NCBI RefSeq assembly: GCF_000315055.1
Contig: NZ_BAER01000107.1
Span: 30,275-94,274, forward strand
Direction of reading: 5' to 3'
Length of the DNA stretch: 64,000 nt
Origin: Paraglaciecola polaris LMG 21857
GTDB lineage: Bacteria > Pseudomonadota > Gammaproteobacteria > Enterobacterales > Alteromonadaceae
A model generated the notes under the pieces. The model saw only the letters and a program-made list of their open reading frames with translations. It was not told where the DNA came from and did not search any database. The position numbers and the translations under genes were made by a program. Of this stretch, positions 34,655 to 43,660 are shown in pieces (the stretch's first letter is position 1; every line of letters starts with the position of its first letter).

Positions 34655-35774
34655 GTGTTATCTGACCAGACTGATTAACTAATTCTGGATATAGCCCAGC
34701 ATAAATATTGTCGAACCCATTTTGCTGCCGAGCCAATATTGCATTGCCATGCATATTTCTCAGTTGTTCCGGTTGGTGCCACAGGGCTATTGTCTTTTGT
34801 ACTATTTGCGCGAGTAATTGCTCTTTTACCTTAGTGTCCAGTTCATGGTGAGCCTGCGCTTGAATAGCCCTTTTGACACTCACAAAGCACCAACCCTGTT
34901 TACTCGCTTGTTCACTCGCAAACAGTTGATTATCTGCTGTTACCACCAAGATTGACGGTGCGGCACAATGCAGTAGCTCAAATTGACTGGCGCCCGCAGC
35001 CGAAACAACCAAGCGCGCCTGTTGAAATACACTTGCTACGTGTTGGCAATCATGAAAATGCTCAACCGACAGAGGGCTTTGTTTGATTAGATCAGAAAGC
35101 GCATCTAAGTGCTGATAACCACTTCCGGTTATTATGGTGATTGGGAGTCGAATAAAGGAATCATCAAAATGCTTCAACAATGGCAGAGTAAGTTGGCTTG
35201 GATCACTTCCACCGAATGTAATGATTAATCGGTTACGCTTATCAAACGGTAGGGTTTTCACCTGATAAAATTCTTGTCTAAGCACACGATAACTAGCACC
35301 AGTGCAGCATTGTGCATTGGGTGCAAGCTTCCTGTACGTTAATGCCTCTGCCCCGCTCGCCCAATTGACGATCATCGCCAATTGACTGTCTTCAATGTGA
35401 GCTTTTATTAATTGCCCATCGTCAAGCATCGCAAGTTTACAGGCATTCAAATTGAGTGATTTTCGATAATTAAAATCAAATTGATAACCGTCTAGTATTA
35501 ACCAATCAGCTTTCTCTTTAACACACAACTGCTGTAGTTCCTGATACTCATCATATAGTGACGTACTCACTACCAGGTGTATTTCCCCCACCCAATCACT
35601 GCGGGATTGGCAATGTGCCACACTATTCCTACCTACAGCAAAGAACACTCGAACGCCCCGCGTTACAAGCCCTTGAGCTAAAGATAAGCAACGCATCAGA
35701 TGCCCTAAACCGATATCAGCTCCCGCATCTACCCGAAATATAATACACTGCGGTTTAGCCACGTTAACGAACAT
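34644..35774 (-). CDS. pseG: UDP-2,4-diacetamido-trideoxy-altrose hydrolase PseG
   Basis: PseG removes UDP from UDP-2,4-diacetamido-2,4,6-trideoxy-L-altropyranose, before the PseI condensation. The protein is a GT-B-like fold of 376 residues with the family start IIFRVDAGADIGLGHLMRCLSLAQGL, the middle LITFGGSDPSQLTLPLL, and SAAGASQFELLHCAAPSILV. It overlaps the pseI stop by 11 bases and runs into the GNAT gene. It is somewhat longer than Campylobacter PseG (about 275 residues), because the C-terminal region is extended. Confidence 0.9.
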   Translation of the reverse strand: MFVNVAKPQCIIFRVDAGADIGLGHLMRCLSLAQGLVTRGVRVFFAVGRNSVAHCQSRSDWVGEIHLVVSTSLYDEYQELQQLCVKEKADWLILDGYQFDFNYRKSLNLNACKLAMLDDGQLIKAHIEDSQLAMIVNWASGAEALTYRKLAPNAQCCTGASYRVLRQEFYQVKTLPFDKRNRLIITFGGSDPSQLTLPLLKHFDDSFIRLPITIITGSGYQHLDALSDLIKQSPLSVEHFHDCQHVASVFQQARLVVSAAGASQFELLHCAAPSILVVTADNQLFASEQASKQGWCFVSVKRAIQAQAHHELDTKVKEQLLAQIVQKTIALWHQPEQLRNMHGNAILARQQNGFDNIYAGLYPELVNQSGQITHDE

Positions 35775-36831
35775 GAGACCAGTTTAGCGCTGTACCTTTT
35801 TCGATATTTTGCGTGGCATGTTTGCCCTGAACGCCATCCCAGTGCTTAGGGGCAAGACCCAAAGCAGGACGAACGACTCTTAGATTTTGCTCAGTAAATA
35901 GTTCACCGGCTTTTATATCCTCGCAAACGTAAATGGAACGTCGATACTGCTTAGACTTTTGCTCAACATCACTGCCACCATACTTGACTTCACCGAGTGC
36001 TTGCCACGCGCGCTCAGTTTCATCAACGAGCAATTTAAACTCGCTCGGCTCCAGAGAGAAAGCCGCATCTACGCCACCAGCCTGTCTGTCGAGCACAAAG
36101 TGCTTTTCAATAACACTCGCTCCTAACGCCACAGATGCAATGGATACGCCTACACCTGCCGTATGATCTGACAAACCCACGGTACAATTAAAGGCTTTCC
36201 TGAGATGAGGAATTGTATGTAAATTCGTATTTAACGCCTCTGCTGGATAGGTGCTGGTGCACTTAAGCAGAATAATATCATCGCACCCAGCAGCCTTGGC
36301 CGCAACCACCGCAGACTCTATTTCGCTCAGTGACGCCATCCCTGTGGACATAATAACAGGCTTCCCCATGGAGGCTGTTTTAGTGATTAATGGAATATCT
36401 GTTAGTTCAAAAGAAGCAATTTTAAAACATGGCACATTGAGCTCAGTTAAAAAATCAACTGCGGGTGCGTCAAAAGGTGAACTAAACGCCAGCATCCCTA
36501 AGGCCTTCGCTCGGTCGAATAACACGCTATGCCACTCGTAAGGCGTAGCTGCCTTGGCATATAGATCATGTAATGACGCACCATGCCATAGACTGTCTTC
36601 CTCTTGAATAACAAATTCCGCAGATTTTACATCTAACGTCATACTATCAGCGGTAAAAGTCTGCAACTTTATTGCATGAGCTCCCGCTTTTGCTGCAGCA
36701 TCAACCATTTCCAACGCTAGCTCAAGCTGTTGATTATGATTACCACTGAGTTCGGCAATAATAAAAGGCGGATGCTGAGGCCCGATTTTTGTGTCGCCGA
36801 TGGTGATAAAGCTATTTTTAACTACTGGCAT
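35764..36831 (-). CDS. pseI: Pseudaminic acid synthase PseI (NeuB family)
   Basis: PseI condenses 2,4-diacetamido-2,4,6-trideoxy-L-altrose with phosphoenolpyruvate to give pseudaminic acid. The start IGPQHPPFIIAELSGNHNQ, then AIKLQTFTADSMTLD, LAFSSPFDAPAVDFL, and the metal/product-site sequence GLSDHTAGVGVSIASVALGASVIEKHF are conserved NeuB-family features. A C-terminal antifreeze-like SAF domain (AGELFTEQNLRVVRPA) is present. The length of 355 residues is normal. The pse neighbours favour pseudaminic acid rather than sialic or legionaminic acid. Confidence 0.93.
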   Translation of the reverse strand: MPVVKNSFITIGDTKIGPQHPPFIIAELSGNHNQQLELALEMVDAAAKAGAHAIKLQTFTADSMTLDVKSAEFVIQEEDSLWHGASLHDLYAKAATPYEWHSVLFDRAKALGMLAFSSPFDAPAVDFLTELNVPCFKIASFELTDIPLITKTASMGKPVIMSTGMASLSEIESAVVAAKAAGCDDIILLKCTSTYPAEALNTNLHTIPHLRKAFNCTVGLSDHTAGVGVSIASVALGASVIEKHFVLDRQAGGVDAAFSLEPSEFKLLVDETERAWQALGEVKYGGSDVEQKSKQYRRSIYVCEDIKAGELFTEQNLRVVRPALGLAPKHWDGVQGKHATQNIEKGTALNWSHVR

Positions 36832-37007
36832 TTTTTGCTCTTGTAATATCTCTGGGCACTTTAGATTTATCGATTCTATTCGCTGAAGATGGAATCCGTA
36901 TTTTTGTGCAAGTTTACTTAATAGTTAGCACGCTCTCAATTTTTAGTAAAACTATGACCGCAAGCAGACGATTAAGGATCACAATAAATAACTAAGCACA
37001 TGCCGTA

Positions 37008-37709
37008 TCAACTTTCTATTCTGTCTTTCACATAAGCATCGTACATAAGTTCTGCGCGCGCCCAATCTTCAAGTGTATCAATGTCTTGCACTAAATGACG
37101 AGGTAACACAATCGGAATACTGGTTTCACTGAATGTGGGGATCCCTTTTAAAAAGGCGTTACTTGTACCCCAATAAAACTGCCCTGCATCATGAAAAGCA
37201 TCCTCTAAATCTTGAGAGCGCTTAGGGATGTCTTGTGGACTAAAAGGAAATACGCCGCCATTTTGCATTTTCAGCGCCCGCTGAATGGGAAATGGAAAGC
37301 TGGTGACGGAAAAGGCGTAATGCTTAGCATCATCAGCTCTTAGCTTTTCAAATCCATCTTTTAGCGCCGATGCTTGTATGAACGGAGCTGTGGCGTAAAT
37401 ACAACAGGTATAATTTGGCTCCCATCCACACTGATGCAGATACTTGATAGCATGCTGAACAACAGGAACTGTCCCAGTGAAGTCATCGGCTAAGTTGTCG
37501 GGTCTTAAAAAGGGAGTATCAGCGCCATATTCATTTGCTACTCGAGCTATATGTTCGCTATCGGTGGATACGATGATCTTGTCAAATAAACCTGAACGTC
37601 TTGCAGCTTCAATGGAATAAGCAATTAATGGCTTGCCACAGAATGTTCTGCTGTTCTTACCAGGAATACGTTTGCTGCCACCTCTGGCTGGAATAACGGC
37701 AAGATTCAT
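37008..37709 (-). CDS. pseF: Pseudaminic acid cytidylyltransferase PseF
   Basis: PseF activates pseudaminic acid to CMP-pseudaminic acid, the form used by Maf transferases. The conserved N-terminus AVIPARGGSKRIPGKN and the downstream DKIIVSTDSEHIARVANEYGA and FLRPDNLADDFT are typical of NeuA/PseF-type CMP transferases. I start at the ATG at 37709, which gives the family N-terminus; an upstream TTG/ATG (37733-37736) would add nine residues. pseC stops 11 bases before, so translation is coupled. A 176-base gap without gene separates it from pseI. Confidence 0.92.
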   Translation of the reverse strand: MNLAVIPARGGSKRIPGKNSRTFCGKPLIAYSIEAARRSGLFDKIIVSTDSEHIARVANEYGADTPFLRPDNLADDFTGTVPVVQHAIKYLHQCGWEPNYTCCIYATAPFIQASALKDGFEKLRADDAKHYAFSVTSFPFPIQRALKMQNGGVFPFSPQDIPKRSQDLEDAFHDAGQFYWGTSNAFLKGIPTFSETSIPIVLPRHLVQDIDTLEDWARAELMYDAYVKDRIES

Positions 37710-37719
37710 TGAATGAGTT

Positions 37720-38856
37720 TCACTGTAATACATCAATAAGCGTATCGATGACGTATTGCTGCTCTATCTCTGTCATCGTGGGGAAAAGTGGTAACGTAAT
37801 CGCTCCCTGATAAAAATGCTCAGCATTAGGGAAGTCGCCATGCTCAAAGCCGAGTTTTTGGTAATAAGGCTGACGATGAATTGGAATATAATGCACATTT
37901 ACCCCTAAACCACGATCTCTGAGCGCATTAAACACCTGCTTTCTATCATGTTTTATTAGTTCGATCATAAAGAGATGCCAAGCACTAGTGGCTAACGCAT
38001 CTTCACTAGGTAATTTAATAGGCAAAGCGCGCAAAGCACTCAAATAAGCTCCCGCTTTTTCTCGCCTATGTTGAATAAAAGTATTTAACTTATTCAACTG
38101 AGATAACCCTAACGCGCCGTGAAGGTCGCTCATTCGGTAGTTATAGCCCAATTCTTGTTGCTCGTAATACCAAGCGCCTTGATCCTTATCCTCCAGCGAT
38201 GATGGCTCTCGGGTAATACCGTGCTTAGCGAATAAAGTAAGCCGCTCTATAAAACCTTTGTTATTTGTTGTTATTGCCCCGCCTTCAGCCGATGTAATCG
38301 ACTTAACAGGGTGAAAGCTCAACACCGTCATATCACTGAAATGACAACTGCCAACAGGCTTATCTTGATATGTTGCCCCTAAAGCGTGAGCAGCGTCTTC
38401 AATAAGAACAATGTTATGTTTTTTCATTAGTGCAGCGATCGTTTGCATTTCACAACTGACGCCTGCAAAGTGCACAACAATCAATGCCTTGGGAAATTTT
38501 CTACAGTTCGCGAGTTTAATTTTAAGACACTCGACAGAGATGTTTCGTGTAAGCGGATCTATATCAACAAAATCGACATCTGCACCACAGTAGCGAGCAC
38601 AATTGGCTGACGCGACAAAGGAGTTAGGCACAGTCCAAACCAAATCTGAAGGACCAACACCTGCCGCTAAACAAGCGACATGCAGCCCAGATGTACCGCT
38701 GTTTACCGCTAAGGCGTAATTTGCTTGGGTGTATTTACACAGTGCGCTTTCGAACGCGGGGACTGCAGTGCCTTGAGTTAAAAGTTGATTCTTGAGCACG
38801 TCGACGACAGCATCGATGTCGTCTTGATCTACCGCGTGACGTCCATAAGGCAGCAT
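37720..38856 (-). CDS. pseC: Aminotransferase PseC (UDP-4-keto-6-deoxy sugar 4-aminotransferase)
   Basis: PseC is the DegT-family PLP aminotransferase that makes UDP-4-amino-4,6-dideoxy-N-acetyl-altrosamine. The motif with the PLP Lys is LSFHPVKSITSAEGGAI, and ALAVNSGTSGLHVA, IVLIEDAAHALGATY and LGYNYRMSDLHGALGLSQL are all conserved. The length is about 378 residues. I choose the ATG at 38856; a TTG six bases earlier is also possible. It follows pseB with a 3- to 8-base gap. Catalytic residues look intact, in contrast with the DegT-like protein at 24656. Confidence 0.93.
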   Translation of the reverse strand: MLPYGRHAVDQDDIDAVVDVLKNQLLTQGTAVPAFESALCKYTQANYALAVNSGTSGLHVACLAAGVGPSDLVWTVPNSFVASANCARYCGADVDFVDIDPLTRNISVECLKIKLANCRKFPKALIVVHFAGVSCEMQTIAALMKKHNIVLIEDAAHALGATYQDKPVGSCHFSDMTVLSFHPVKSITSAEGGAITTNNKGFIERLTLFAKHGITREPSSLEDKDQGAWYYEQQELGYNYRMSDLHGALGLSQLNKLNTFIQHRREKAGAYLSALRALPIKLPSEDALATSAWHLFMIELIKHDRKQVFNALRDRGLGVNVHYIPIHRQPYYQKLGFEHGDFPNAEHFYQGAITLPLFPTMTEIEQQYVIDTLIDVLQ

Positions 38857-38864
38857 ATTCAATG

Positions 38865-39863
38865 CTAATCCGTCGCTTTGTCTAATTTACGCAGCTCTTC
38901 CACGGTTAAAAAATGTGGATTAGTACCAGAATGATACTCAAATTTATCCTCAACCGGTTTACCCGTCTCACCAAGTTTATTGTGTCTGTAGTTAATATTT
39001 TTTTCAAAAAATAAAATCGCCGGCGTAATAACATAATGATCATCAAACTCTAAGGAGTGGTGGGCCATTTCTTCGGGCACCATTATTTCGTGCAACTTTT
39101 CACCTGGACGAATACCCACCAACTCGTGCTCTCGCGTACCACTCATTGACTCAACCAAATCTAGGATGTCCACTGAGGGTATTTTAGGCACAAAAATTTC
39201 ACCGCCTTGCATGCGTTGAAAGTTTTTAACAACGAATTCTACGCCTTCATCAAGCGTTATCCAAAACCGCGTCATTTCAGCGTGAGTCACTGGAAGCTTA
39301 TGCCTTCCTTGTTCCAGTAAAGAGCGATAAAAAGGAACTACCGAACCCCGTGAGCCAACGACATTGCCATAGCGCACAACGGAGAAGCGCGGCCCTTTGG
39401 CACCAGACATATTATTTGCTGCGACAAACAATTTATCAGAGGCAAGTTTGGTTGCCCCGTATAAATTCACTGGATTGGCAGCTTTATCGGTAGATAAAGC
39501 GATAACACGACTGACGTTAGCCGCAATGGCGGCATCAATCACATTTTGCGCCCCATATATATTCGTTTTGATGCATTCATTGGGATTATATTCAGCTGCT
39601 GGAACCTGCTTAAGAGCAGCTGCGTGCACCACGTAATCTACATCACGCATAGCTGATATCATGCGCTCTTTATCTCGTACATCGCCAATAAAATAACGCA
39701 TACAGCGGGCATCAAATACTTGCTGCATTTCGAACTGTTTGAGTTCATCACGGGAATAAATAATCAGTTTTCTAGGACGATAGTTTTTTAGGATGTAAGA
39801 GACGAAACGATTACCAAATGAGCCCGTACCACCTGTAATTAAAATCGATTTATCATTAAACAT
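38865..39863 (-). CDS. pseB: UDP-N-acetylglucosamine 4,6-dehydratase (inverting) PseB
   Basis: PseB starts the pathway by converting UDP-GlcNAc to the 4-keto-6-deoxy-L sugar. The NAD motif ILITGGTGSFGNRF is at residues 6-20. The catalytic region with the Lys is LSTDKAANPVNLYGATKLASDK, where the usual catalytic Tyr is replaced as in other PseB/FlaA1 proteins, and MTRFWITLDEGVEFV is also present. The length of 332 residues fits. It is the first gene of the pse operon. The 137 bases upstream hold no flagellar promoter that I can recognise. Confidence 0.95.
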   Translation of the reverse strand: MFNDKSILITGGTGSFGNRFVSYILKNYRPRKLIIYSRDELKQFEMQQVFDARCMRYFIGDVRDKERMISAMRDVDYVVHAAALKQVPAAEYNPNECIKTNIYGAQNVIDAAIAANVSRVIALSTDKAANPVNLYGATKLASDKLFVAANNMSGAKGPRFSVVRYGNVVGSRGSVVPFYRSLLEQGRHKLPVTHAEMTRFWITLDEGVEFVVKNFQRMQGGEIFVPKIPSVDILDLVESMSGTREHELVGIRPGEKLHEIMVPEEMAHHSLEFDDHYVITPAILFFEKNINYRHNKLGETGKPVEDKFEYHSGTNPHFLTVEELRKLDKATD

Positions 39864-40000
39864 TCTGTTATTCCATCACTGTGATTACACGCTCATATTA
39901 ACGCTATTCTAGTGTATATCATTATGAATAATATAGATTTTTAATAAGACTTATTTATACATACACGGCTGAAGATGACTATTAACTTATGTTAACACCA

Positions 40001-40309
40001 TCACGTGTATTTTTTGACCGCTTTTCGCCCGCGAACTAAACCACTTAATTGTTTTAAAGATGCCTTAAAAAGTTGCTCTGCGTGAACAAGCAATGCGTTA
40101 TTGACTTCAATTTCAGCATTGCAGAAGAGTGATTTACCGTCTTCTTCAAGGGTTGAGATATAGGAATTAATGCATTCATCTCTGTGCACAGATAACGTAA
40201 AGAATAACTTTTCATCAGGATATTCTGATGTTAATAACTCAGACAGTTCCTGATTAATGGCTTCAAGCTCAGGCGGGGTAAATTCATGTGTTAGGATGAT
40301 ATTTTTCAA
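40001..40309 (-). CDS. fliT: FliT-like small protein
   Basis: A 102-residue helical, charged protein (MKNIILTHEFTPPELEAINQELSELL) that begins with a TTG overlapping the fliS stop codon by 4 bases. Its position, directly downstream of fliD and fliS in the same unit, is where FliT or a FliT-like export chaperone is found in related bacteria. Its sequence is weakly conserved, so the name rests mainly on context. FliT binds FliD and prevents its early assembly. The C-terminus (GLVRGRKAVKKYT) is basic. Confidence 0.55.
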   Translation of the reverse strand: MKNIILTHEFTPPELEAINQELSELLTSEYPDEKLFFTLSVHRDECINSYISTLEEDGKSLFCNAEIEVNNALLVHAEQLFKASLKQLSGLVRGRKAVKKYT

Positions 40310-40737
40310 ACGGATGCTTGACGTTTTTGCCTCTGCATTTCATAAGCTTCTTGTTTCGCAGCTTCAGGAATTTGCGACCAGGCCGTTTTAATTGGTAATA
40401 GTAGATTAATCACTTCGTCCATTATCTTCAAGTTATTCTGTACGTTAGCGTCTGTTAACCGCTGGATCATGTAGTCGTAAAGAGAATATAAATTTTCCGC
40501 AGCGTCTGCTTTAGCATCCAAATCTAGCGTGTCACGCAAATTAATCAAGATCGCTGCGCTACGGGATAAATTATCGGCTTTGCCCGCATAATCTTGTCTC
40601 TCAATACAGCCTTTAGCGTACGCCATGCGCTCCAATGCGCCTTGCATTAACATCAATGTCAATTTATGTGGGTCAGCTTGGGCTATTTCCTGTTTGAGGT
40701 TGCCCTTTTTATAAGCATTAATACCTTTTAAAGCCAT
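40306..40737 (-). CDS. fliS: Flagellin-specific export chaperone FliS
   Basis: FliS binds the C-terminal end of flagellin and prevents its polymerisation in the cytosol. The family pattern is clear: INAYKKGNLKQEIAQADPHKLTLMLMQGALERM, then IERQDYAGKADNLSRSAAILINLRDTLD, then ENLYSLYDYMIQRLTDANVQN. The length of 143 residues is a little over the 130 usual. It lies 30 bases downstream of fliD and overlaps the small fliT-like gene. Confidence 0.95.
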   Translation of the reverse strand: MALKGINAYKKGNLKQEIAQADPHKLTLMLMQGALERMAYAKGCIERQDYAGKADNLSRSAAILINLRDTLDLDAKADAAENLYSLYDYMIQRLTDANVQNNLKIMDEVINLLLPIKTAWSQIPEAAKQEAYEMQRQKRQASV

Positions 40738-40767
40738 GTGATTTTCCAGTGTTTGTTAGTGATTAAA

Positions 40768-42225
40768 TTAACCAAGAGAGGCCAAAAGTGCTGAGCCAGT
40801 TGAATTTAACTTTGAAACAGTTTGATCTAAATTTAAATATTTATCGCGTAATATCTGTTCTGTAGACGCCATTCTAAGTTCAAATTGCTCTCGTTCTGTA
40901 ATCAGTTGATTTTTCTGATCCGTAACAGACTTCTCTCTTGACGTTAGCAGACCACTGAAATTAGTGTACTGCTCTACATAAGAATATAACCGAGTTGCAA
41001 CGCCTTCATCGGCGTCTGAAAATAAGGAAGAAATATCATCAAAATTGCCTTCTAATGCATCTTTCAACCGGTCCTCACCACTGCCAAAGCCAAATTTATC
41101 TGATGAACCTATTTCTAAATCACCGTCATCATTAAACTCAATCCCCAGCTTAAATAGTCCACCTAACGCCGAGGTCGATACCGCTGAACTTATTATATTC
41201 GACATGCCCTGTTGAATAGAACGGATCATATAATCCCCAGCAAAGGCGCCATCGTCTTCGAGTTCAGATTGTCCGTAACGGGTAAGCGTACTTATCTCAG
41301 AATTAAGGGCGTTATAATCATCAACAAAATCACGGATTTTTGTTTCTAATCCTTCACTGTCAAAACCAATTGTTAAAGTCGATGACAAAGAGGTCACACC
41401 GTCGTCGGCCAATTCAGATATTTTCGATGCTTTGAAAGACACATTTTCGATCACATTTTCAAAAACGTTGCTGGTACTTTCAACTTTTATTCCATCTATG
41501 GTCGCCTTGGCATTTTGTGCACTTTTCACCGGCGTTAAATAATCTAACGATTGAGCTGAATTTGTCGTAGTAACGCGGTTTAGCTCAGCTAAATCATTGT
41601 CATTAACCACAATTAAATCATTATCCGCACCTGTAACAGTAGAGGTATACACCAATTTGGCACCACCATCTGCGGTACCGGTATCAATAATACTGGCTTT
41701 AACACCAAAATTGTCTTCAGACGCATTAATCGCAGAGCTGAGCTGTTGCAATGTCATGCCAGCAGTGACATTAATTGAAAAACTATCGCTGGTTGAATCA
41801 ACTTTAAAGGTTAAACTGCCTGCACCAGCTGTTAATACGGTATCTGAGGTCGCACTAAAGCCACCATTTACTGCATCGTTAGATTCTATTCTACTACCAC
41901 TGGCAAGCTGGGTAATAGCTACTTCATAATCTCCTTCTACCGCGCTGTTAGATGCCTCAGCGGTAAAGGGTTCAATACTCTCACTGGGATTCTTAATGGT
42001 CGGCTCACGGCCTTGCAAATTTGAATCGCTGCGCAATTCATCAACGCTGTCCAAAAAGTCTTTCATTTTGGATTTCAGCTTACCTAAGCCTGATATCTCA
42101 GCATCATAAGACTCTTCTTTTTTGTCTAACCGAGCTTGCTTAGGTGCTCGTTCAGCTTCAAGTAATTGGCCAACCAGACTTTCTAAATCTAGACCTGAGC
42201 CCACACCTAACGATTGGATAGACAT
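40768..42225 (-). CDS. fliD: Flagellar filament cap protein FliD
   Basis: FliD caps the growing filament and inserts flagellin subunits. The N-terminal FliD_N domain (SLGVGSGLDLESLVGQLLEAERAPKQARLDKKEESYDAEISGLGKLKSKM) and the C-terminal helical region (LTSREKSVTDQKNQLITEREQFELRM ... LNLDQTVSKLNSTGSALLASL) are both typical, with a variable middle. The length of 485 residues is normal. The ATG has AGAGG upstream. It lies 20 bases after flaG and before fliS, in one unit. Confidence 0.95.
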   Translation of the reverse strand: MSIQSLGVGSGLDLESLVGQLLEAERAPKQARLDKKEESYDAEISGLGKLKSKMKDFLDSVDELRSDSNLQGREPTIKNPSESIEPFTAEASNSAVEGDYEVAITQLASGSRIESNDAVNGGFSATSDTVLTAGAGSLTFKVDSTSDSFSINVTAGMTLQQLSSAINASEDNFGVKASIIDTGTADGGAKLVYTSTVTGADNDLIVVNDNDLAELNRVTTTNSAQSLDYLTPVKSAQNAKATIDGIKVESTSNVFENVIENVSFKASKISELADDGVTSLSSTLTIGFDSEGLETKIRDFVDDYNALNSEISTLTRYGQSELEDDGAFAGDYMIRSIQQGMSNIISSAVSTSALGGLFKLGIEFNDDGDLEIGSSDKFGFGSGEDRLKDALEGNFDDISSLFSDADEGVATRLYSYVEQYTNFSGLLTSREKSVTDQKNQLITEREQFELRMASTEQILRDKYLNLDQTVSKLNSTGSALLASLG

Positions 42226-42245
42226 ATGAACCTCTTTATTAACTT

Positions 42246-42677
42246 TTAAACCCGGTTATCAAAAAATAACCCCACGCTAGAACCCACATCGGACTGGAGC
42301 TCTTGTATTCGCGCCGACAATTTTAACACGTCTTCAGTAGGGATTTGACGAATTATATCGCCAGAGCTCGCATCTGTTACCTTAATCACCTGTCTGCCAC
42401 TATCGTCGTCAACCGAAAAATTTAATTGACGGCTTTTACTTTGTACAAAATCGTTTATTTGGGAAAGCGCGTCTTCCACGGCTCTATCAATAGCCTCGCT
42501 CTCCTGCTGTTCAATTAGGGTATCGGCTGAGAAGGAAATGCCTTTAGATTTATCTACTGAGCTCTTAGGTTCTGGTGCGTCAACTTTCTGTTCCAAATGC
42601 TCAGCCTTGGAGACAGTCTGACTTGCATACTCTACCTCAGCAATATTTTGGCCAAATTTTATTAAATTAACGTCCAT
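42246..42677 (-). CDS. flaG: FlaG protein
   Basis: The 143-residue product (start MDVNLIKFGQN) has the FlaG domain in its second half: VEDALSQINDFVQSKSRQLNFSVDDDSGRQVIKVTDASSGDIIRQIPTEDVLKLSARI. FlaG is linked with filament length in polar flagella. I start it at the ATG with GAGG 6 bases before; the open frame reaches a TTG 21 bases upstream. It heads the flaG-fliD-fliS-fliT unit, downstream of a sigma-28 promoter about 440 bases away. Confidence 0.92.
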   Translation of the reverse strand: MDVNLIKFGQNIAEVEYASQTVSKAEHLEQKVDAPEPKSSVDKSKGISFSADTLIEQQESEAIDRAVEDALSQINDFVQSKSRQLNFSVDDDSGRQVIKVTDASSGDIIRQIPTEDVLKLSARIQELQSDVGSSVGLFFDNRV

Positions 42678-42815
42678 AACCCACCTCAATTTAGGCAACT
42701 AGCAAATAGTGCCAAATAAAAAATAAAAAGTCAGTCCATTTTAATGGTCACTAACGGTCTTCATTACGCCCCAATTTGCCCCACATATTGATGCTTCCTG
42801 AGAAGATTAAACACA

Positions 42816-43040
42816 TCAAATCAGTATAGACGAAGATGCCATGGGAGCACTCGGATCTTGGCTCTTCGATTGAAAACATTTTTCAAAGTCCCCCAAAGAG
42901 TTTGCGGGCACGCTTTGCCTGAAAGACAGACTAAATGCTTTTTCTGGATCAAATAACCAAAGCGCTACGTTCACCAACGACGTATTAGAATTAAAGAATA
43001 ACGCCATAGGATGCGCCGAAAACTTAAAAATTAAGTCCAT
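42816..43040 (-). CDS. Possible small hypothetical protein between the sigma-28 promoter and flaG
   Basis: A frame of 74 residues (MDLIFKFSAHPMALFFNSNTS ... QDPSAPMASSSILI) starts about 80 bases after the -10 of a sigma-28 promoter and ends about 140 bases before flaG. I do not recognise the family. The start has no clear ribosome site, and the composition is not strongly coding, so it may be chance. It would be co-transcribed with flaG-fliD if real. Confidence 0.3.
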   Translation of the reverse strand: MDLIFKFSAHPMALFFNSNTSLVNVALWLFDPEKAFSLSFRQSVPANSLGDFEKCFQSKSQDPSAPMASSSILI

Positions 43041-43120
43041 CGGAATTATCTAATGATAGATTTTCATCTGGGCCAGATCACTTCTATCAAATAGTTAACC
43101 GAATCATCCCTTAACTATCG

Positions 43121-43147
43121 ATATCGACTTAAACTTCAAGAACTTTA
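43121..43147 (-). promoter_or_regulatory. Sigma-28 promoter upstream of flaG-fliDST
   Basis: The minus strand reads TAAA, a 15-base spacer (43129-43143) and GTCGATAT, matching TAAA-N15-GCCGATAA except for two bases of the -10. It lies about 80 bases upstream of the possible small gene and 440 bases upstream of flaG. The fliDS genes are late-class FliA genes in related bacteria. Confidence 0.6.
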
Positions 43148-43510
43148 ATTTTTTAATTAAAAATACTCTGACTTTTTTATGAGCTGTAGTTAAAAGTAGC
43201 TATATAGATTGCGTCGTTAAAATATAATTTAATTATGATTTTTCCATATGCAGTATGAAAATTCTAAATATATTGGTGGAGCGAATGAACTCTATTGAAG
43301 TCAAGAATTTGACAATAAACAGAAAAGGCCGACAAAGATAACCACATGAGGATAGCCAATATAGGGTTTAGCATTAACCGACTAGTGAACACTGCTTTAT
43401 TGTTGGTTTTAGTGCAGTTACGCAGGATCTATGATGTTTAACATGGGTAGCCCTTTTAACATAAACACCTAAGACACTAAGAAAAAAATTTTAGGACAAT
43501 ACACGGAAAA

Positions 43511-43540
43511 TAAAAAAGGCCGAAGAAAAATCTTCGGCCA
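43511..43540 (-). terminator. Rho-independent terminator after the main flagellin gene
   Basis: A perfect 9-base inverted repeat (GGCCGAAGA, loop AAAA, TCTTCGGCC at 43518-43539) is followed on the minus strand by a T run (43511-43517). It lies about 120 bases after the flagellin stop codon and ends the monocistronic flagellin message. Confidence 0.9.
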
Positions 43541-43660
43541 ATTGCACTTGTATTAGGAGAGAGCGAAACTCTCAACTGATTGGTTCTTTTAACCCAGTAT
43601 ACTCTTCCTGGCTTCAAAGCCCCAAACAATAGGGTCTCGAAACCTAAGTTAACTAACCAA

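Larger units (their letters stand above)
42678..43660. other. Mostly non-coding stretch between flaG and the main flagellin
   Basis: About 980 bases separate flaG from flagellin. On the minus strand it holds a possible small gene (42816-43040), a near-consensus sigma-28 promoter (43121-43147) and the flagellin terminator (43511-43540). The rest is AT-rich, with no other frame that looks coding on either strand. This is long for such a compact locus. It may contain an untranslated leader, a small RNA or a decayed gene. Confidence 0.6.

Noticed and set aside
42704..42720. TGGCAC-like sequence upstream of flaG
   Set aside because: The -24 block is present but the TTGC element is two bases too close, so the GG-N10-GC spacing of a sigma-54 promoter is broken.
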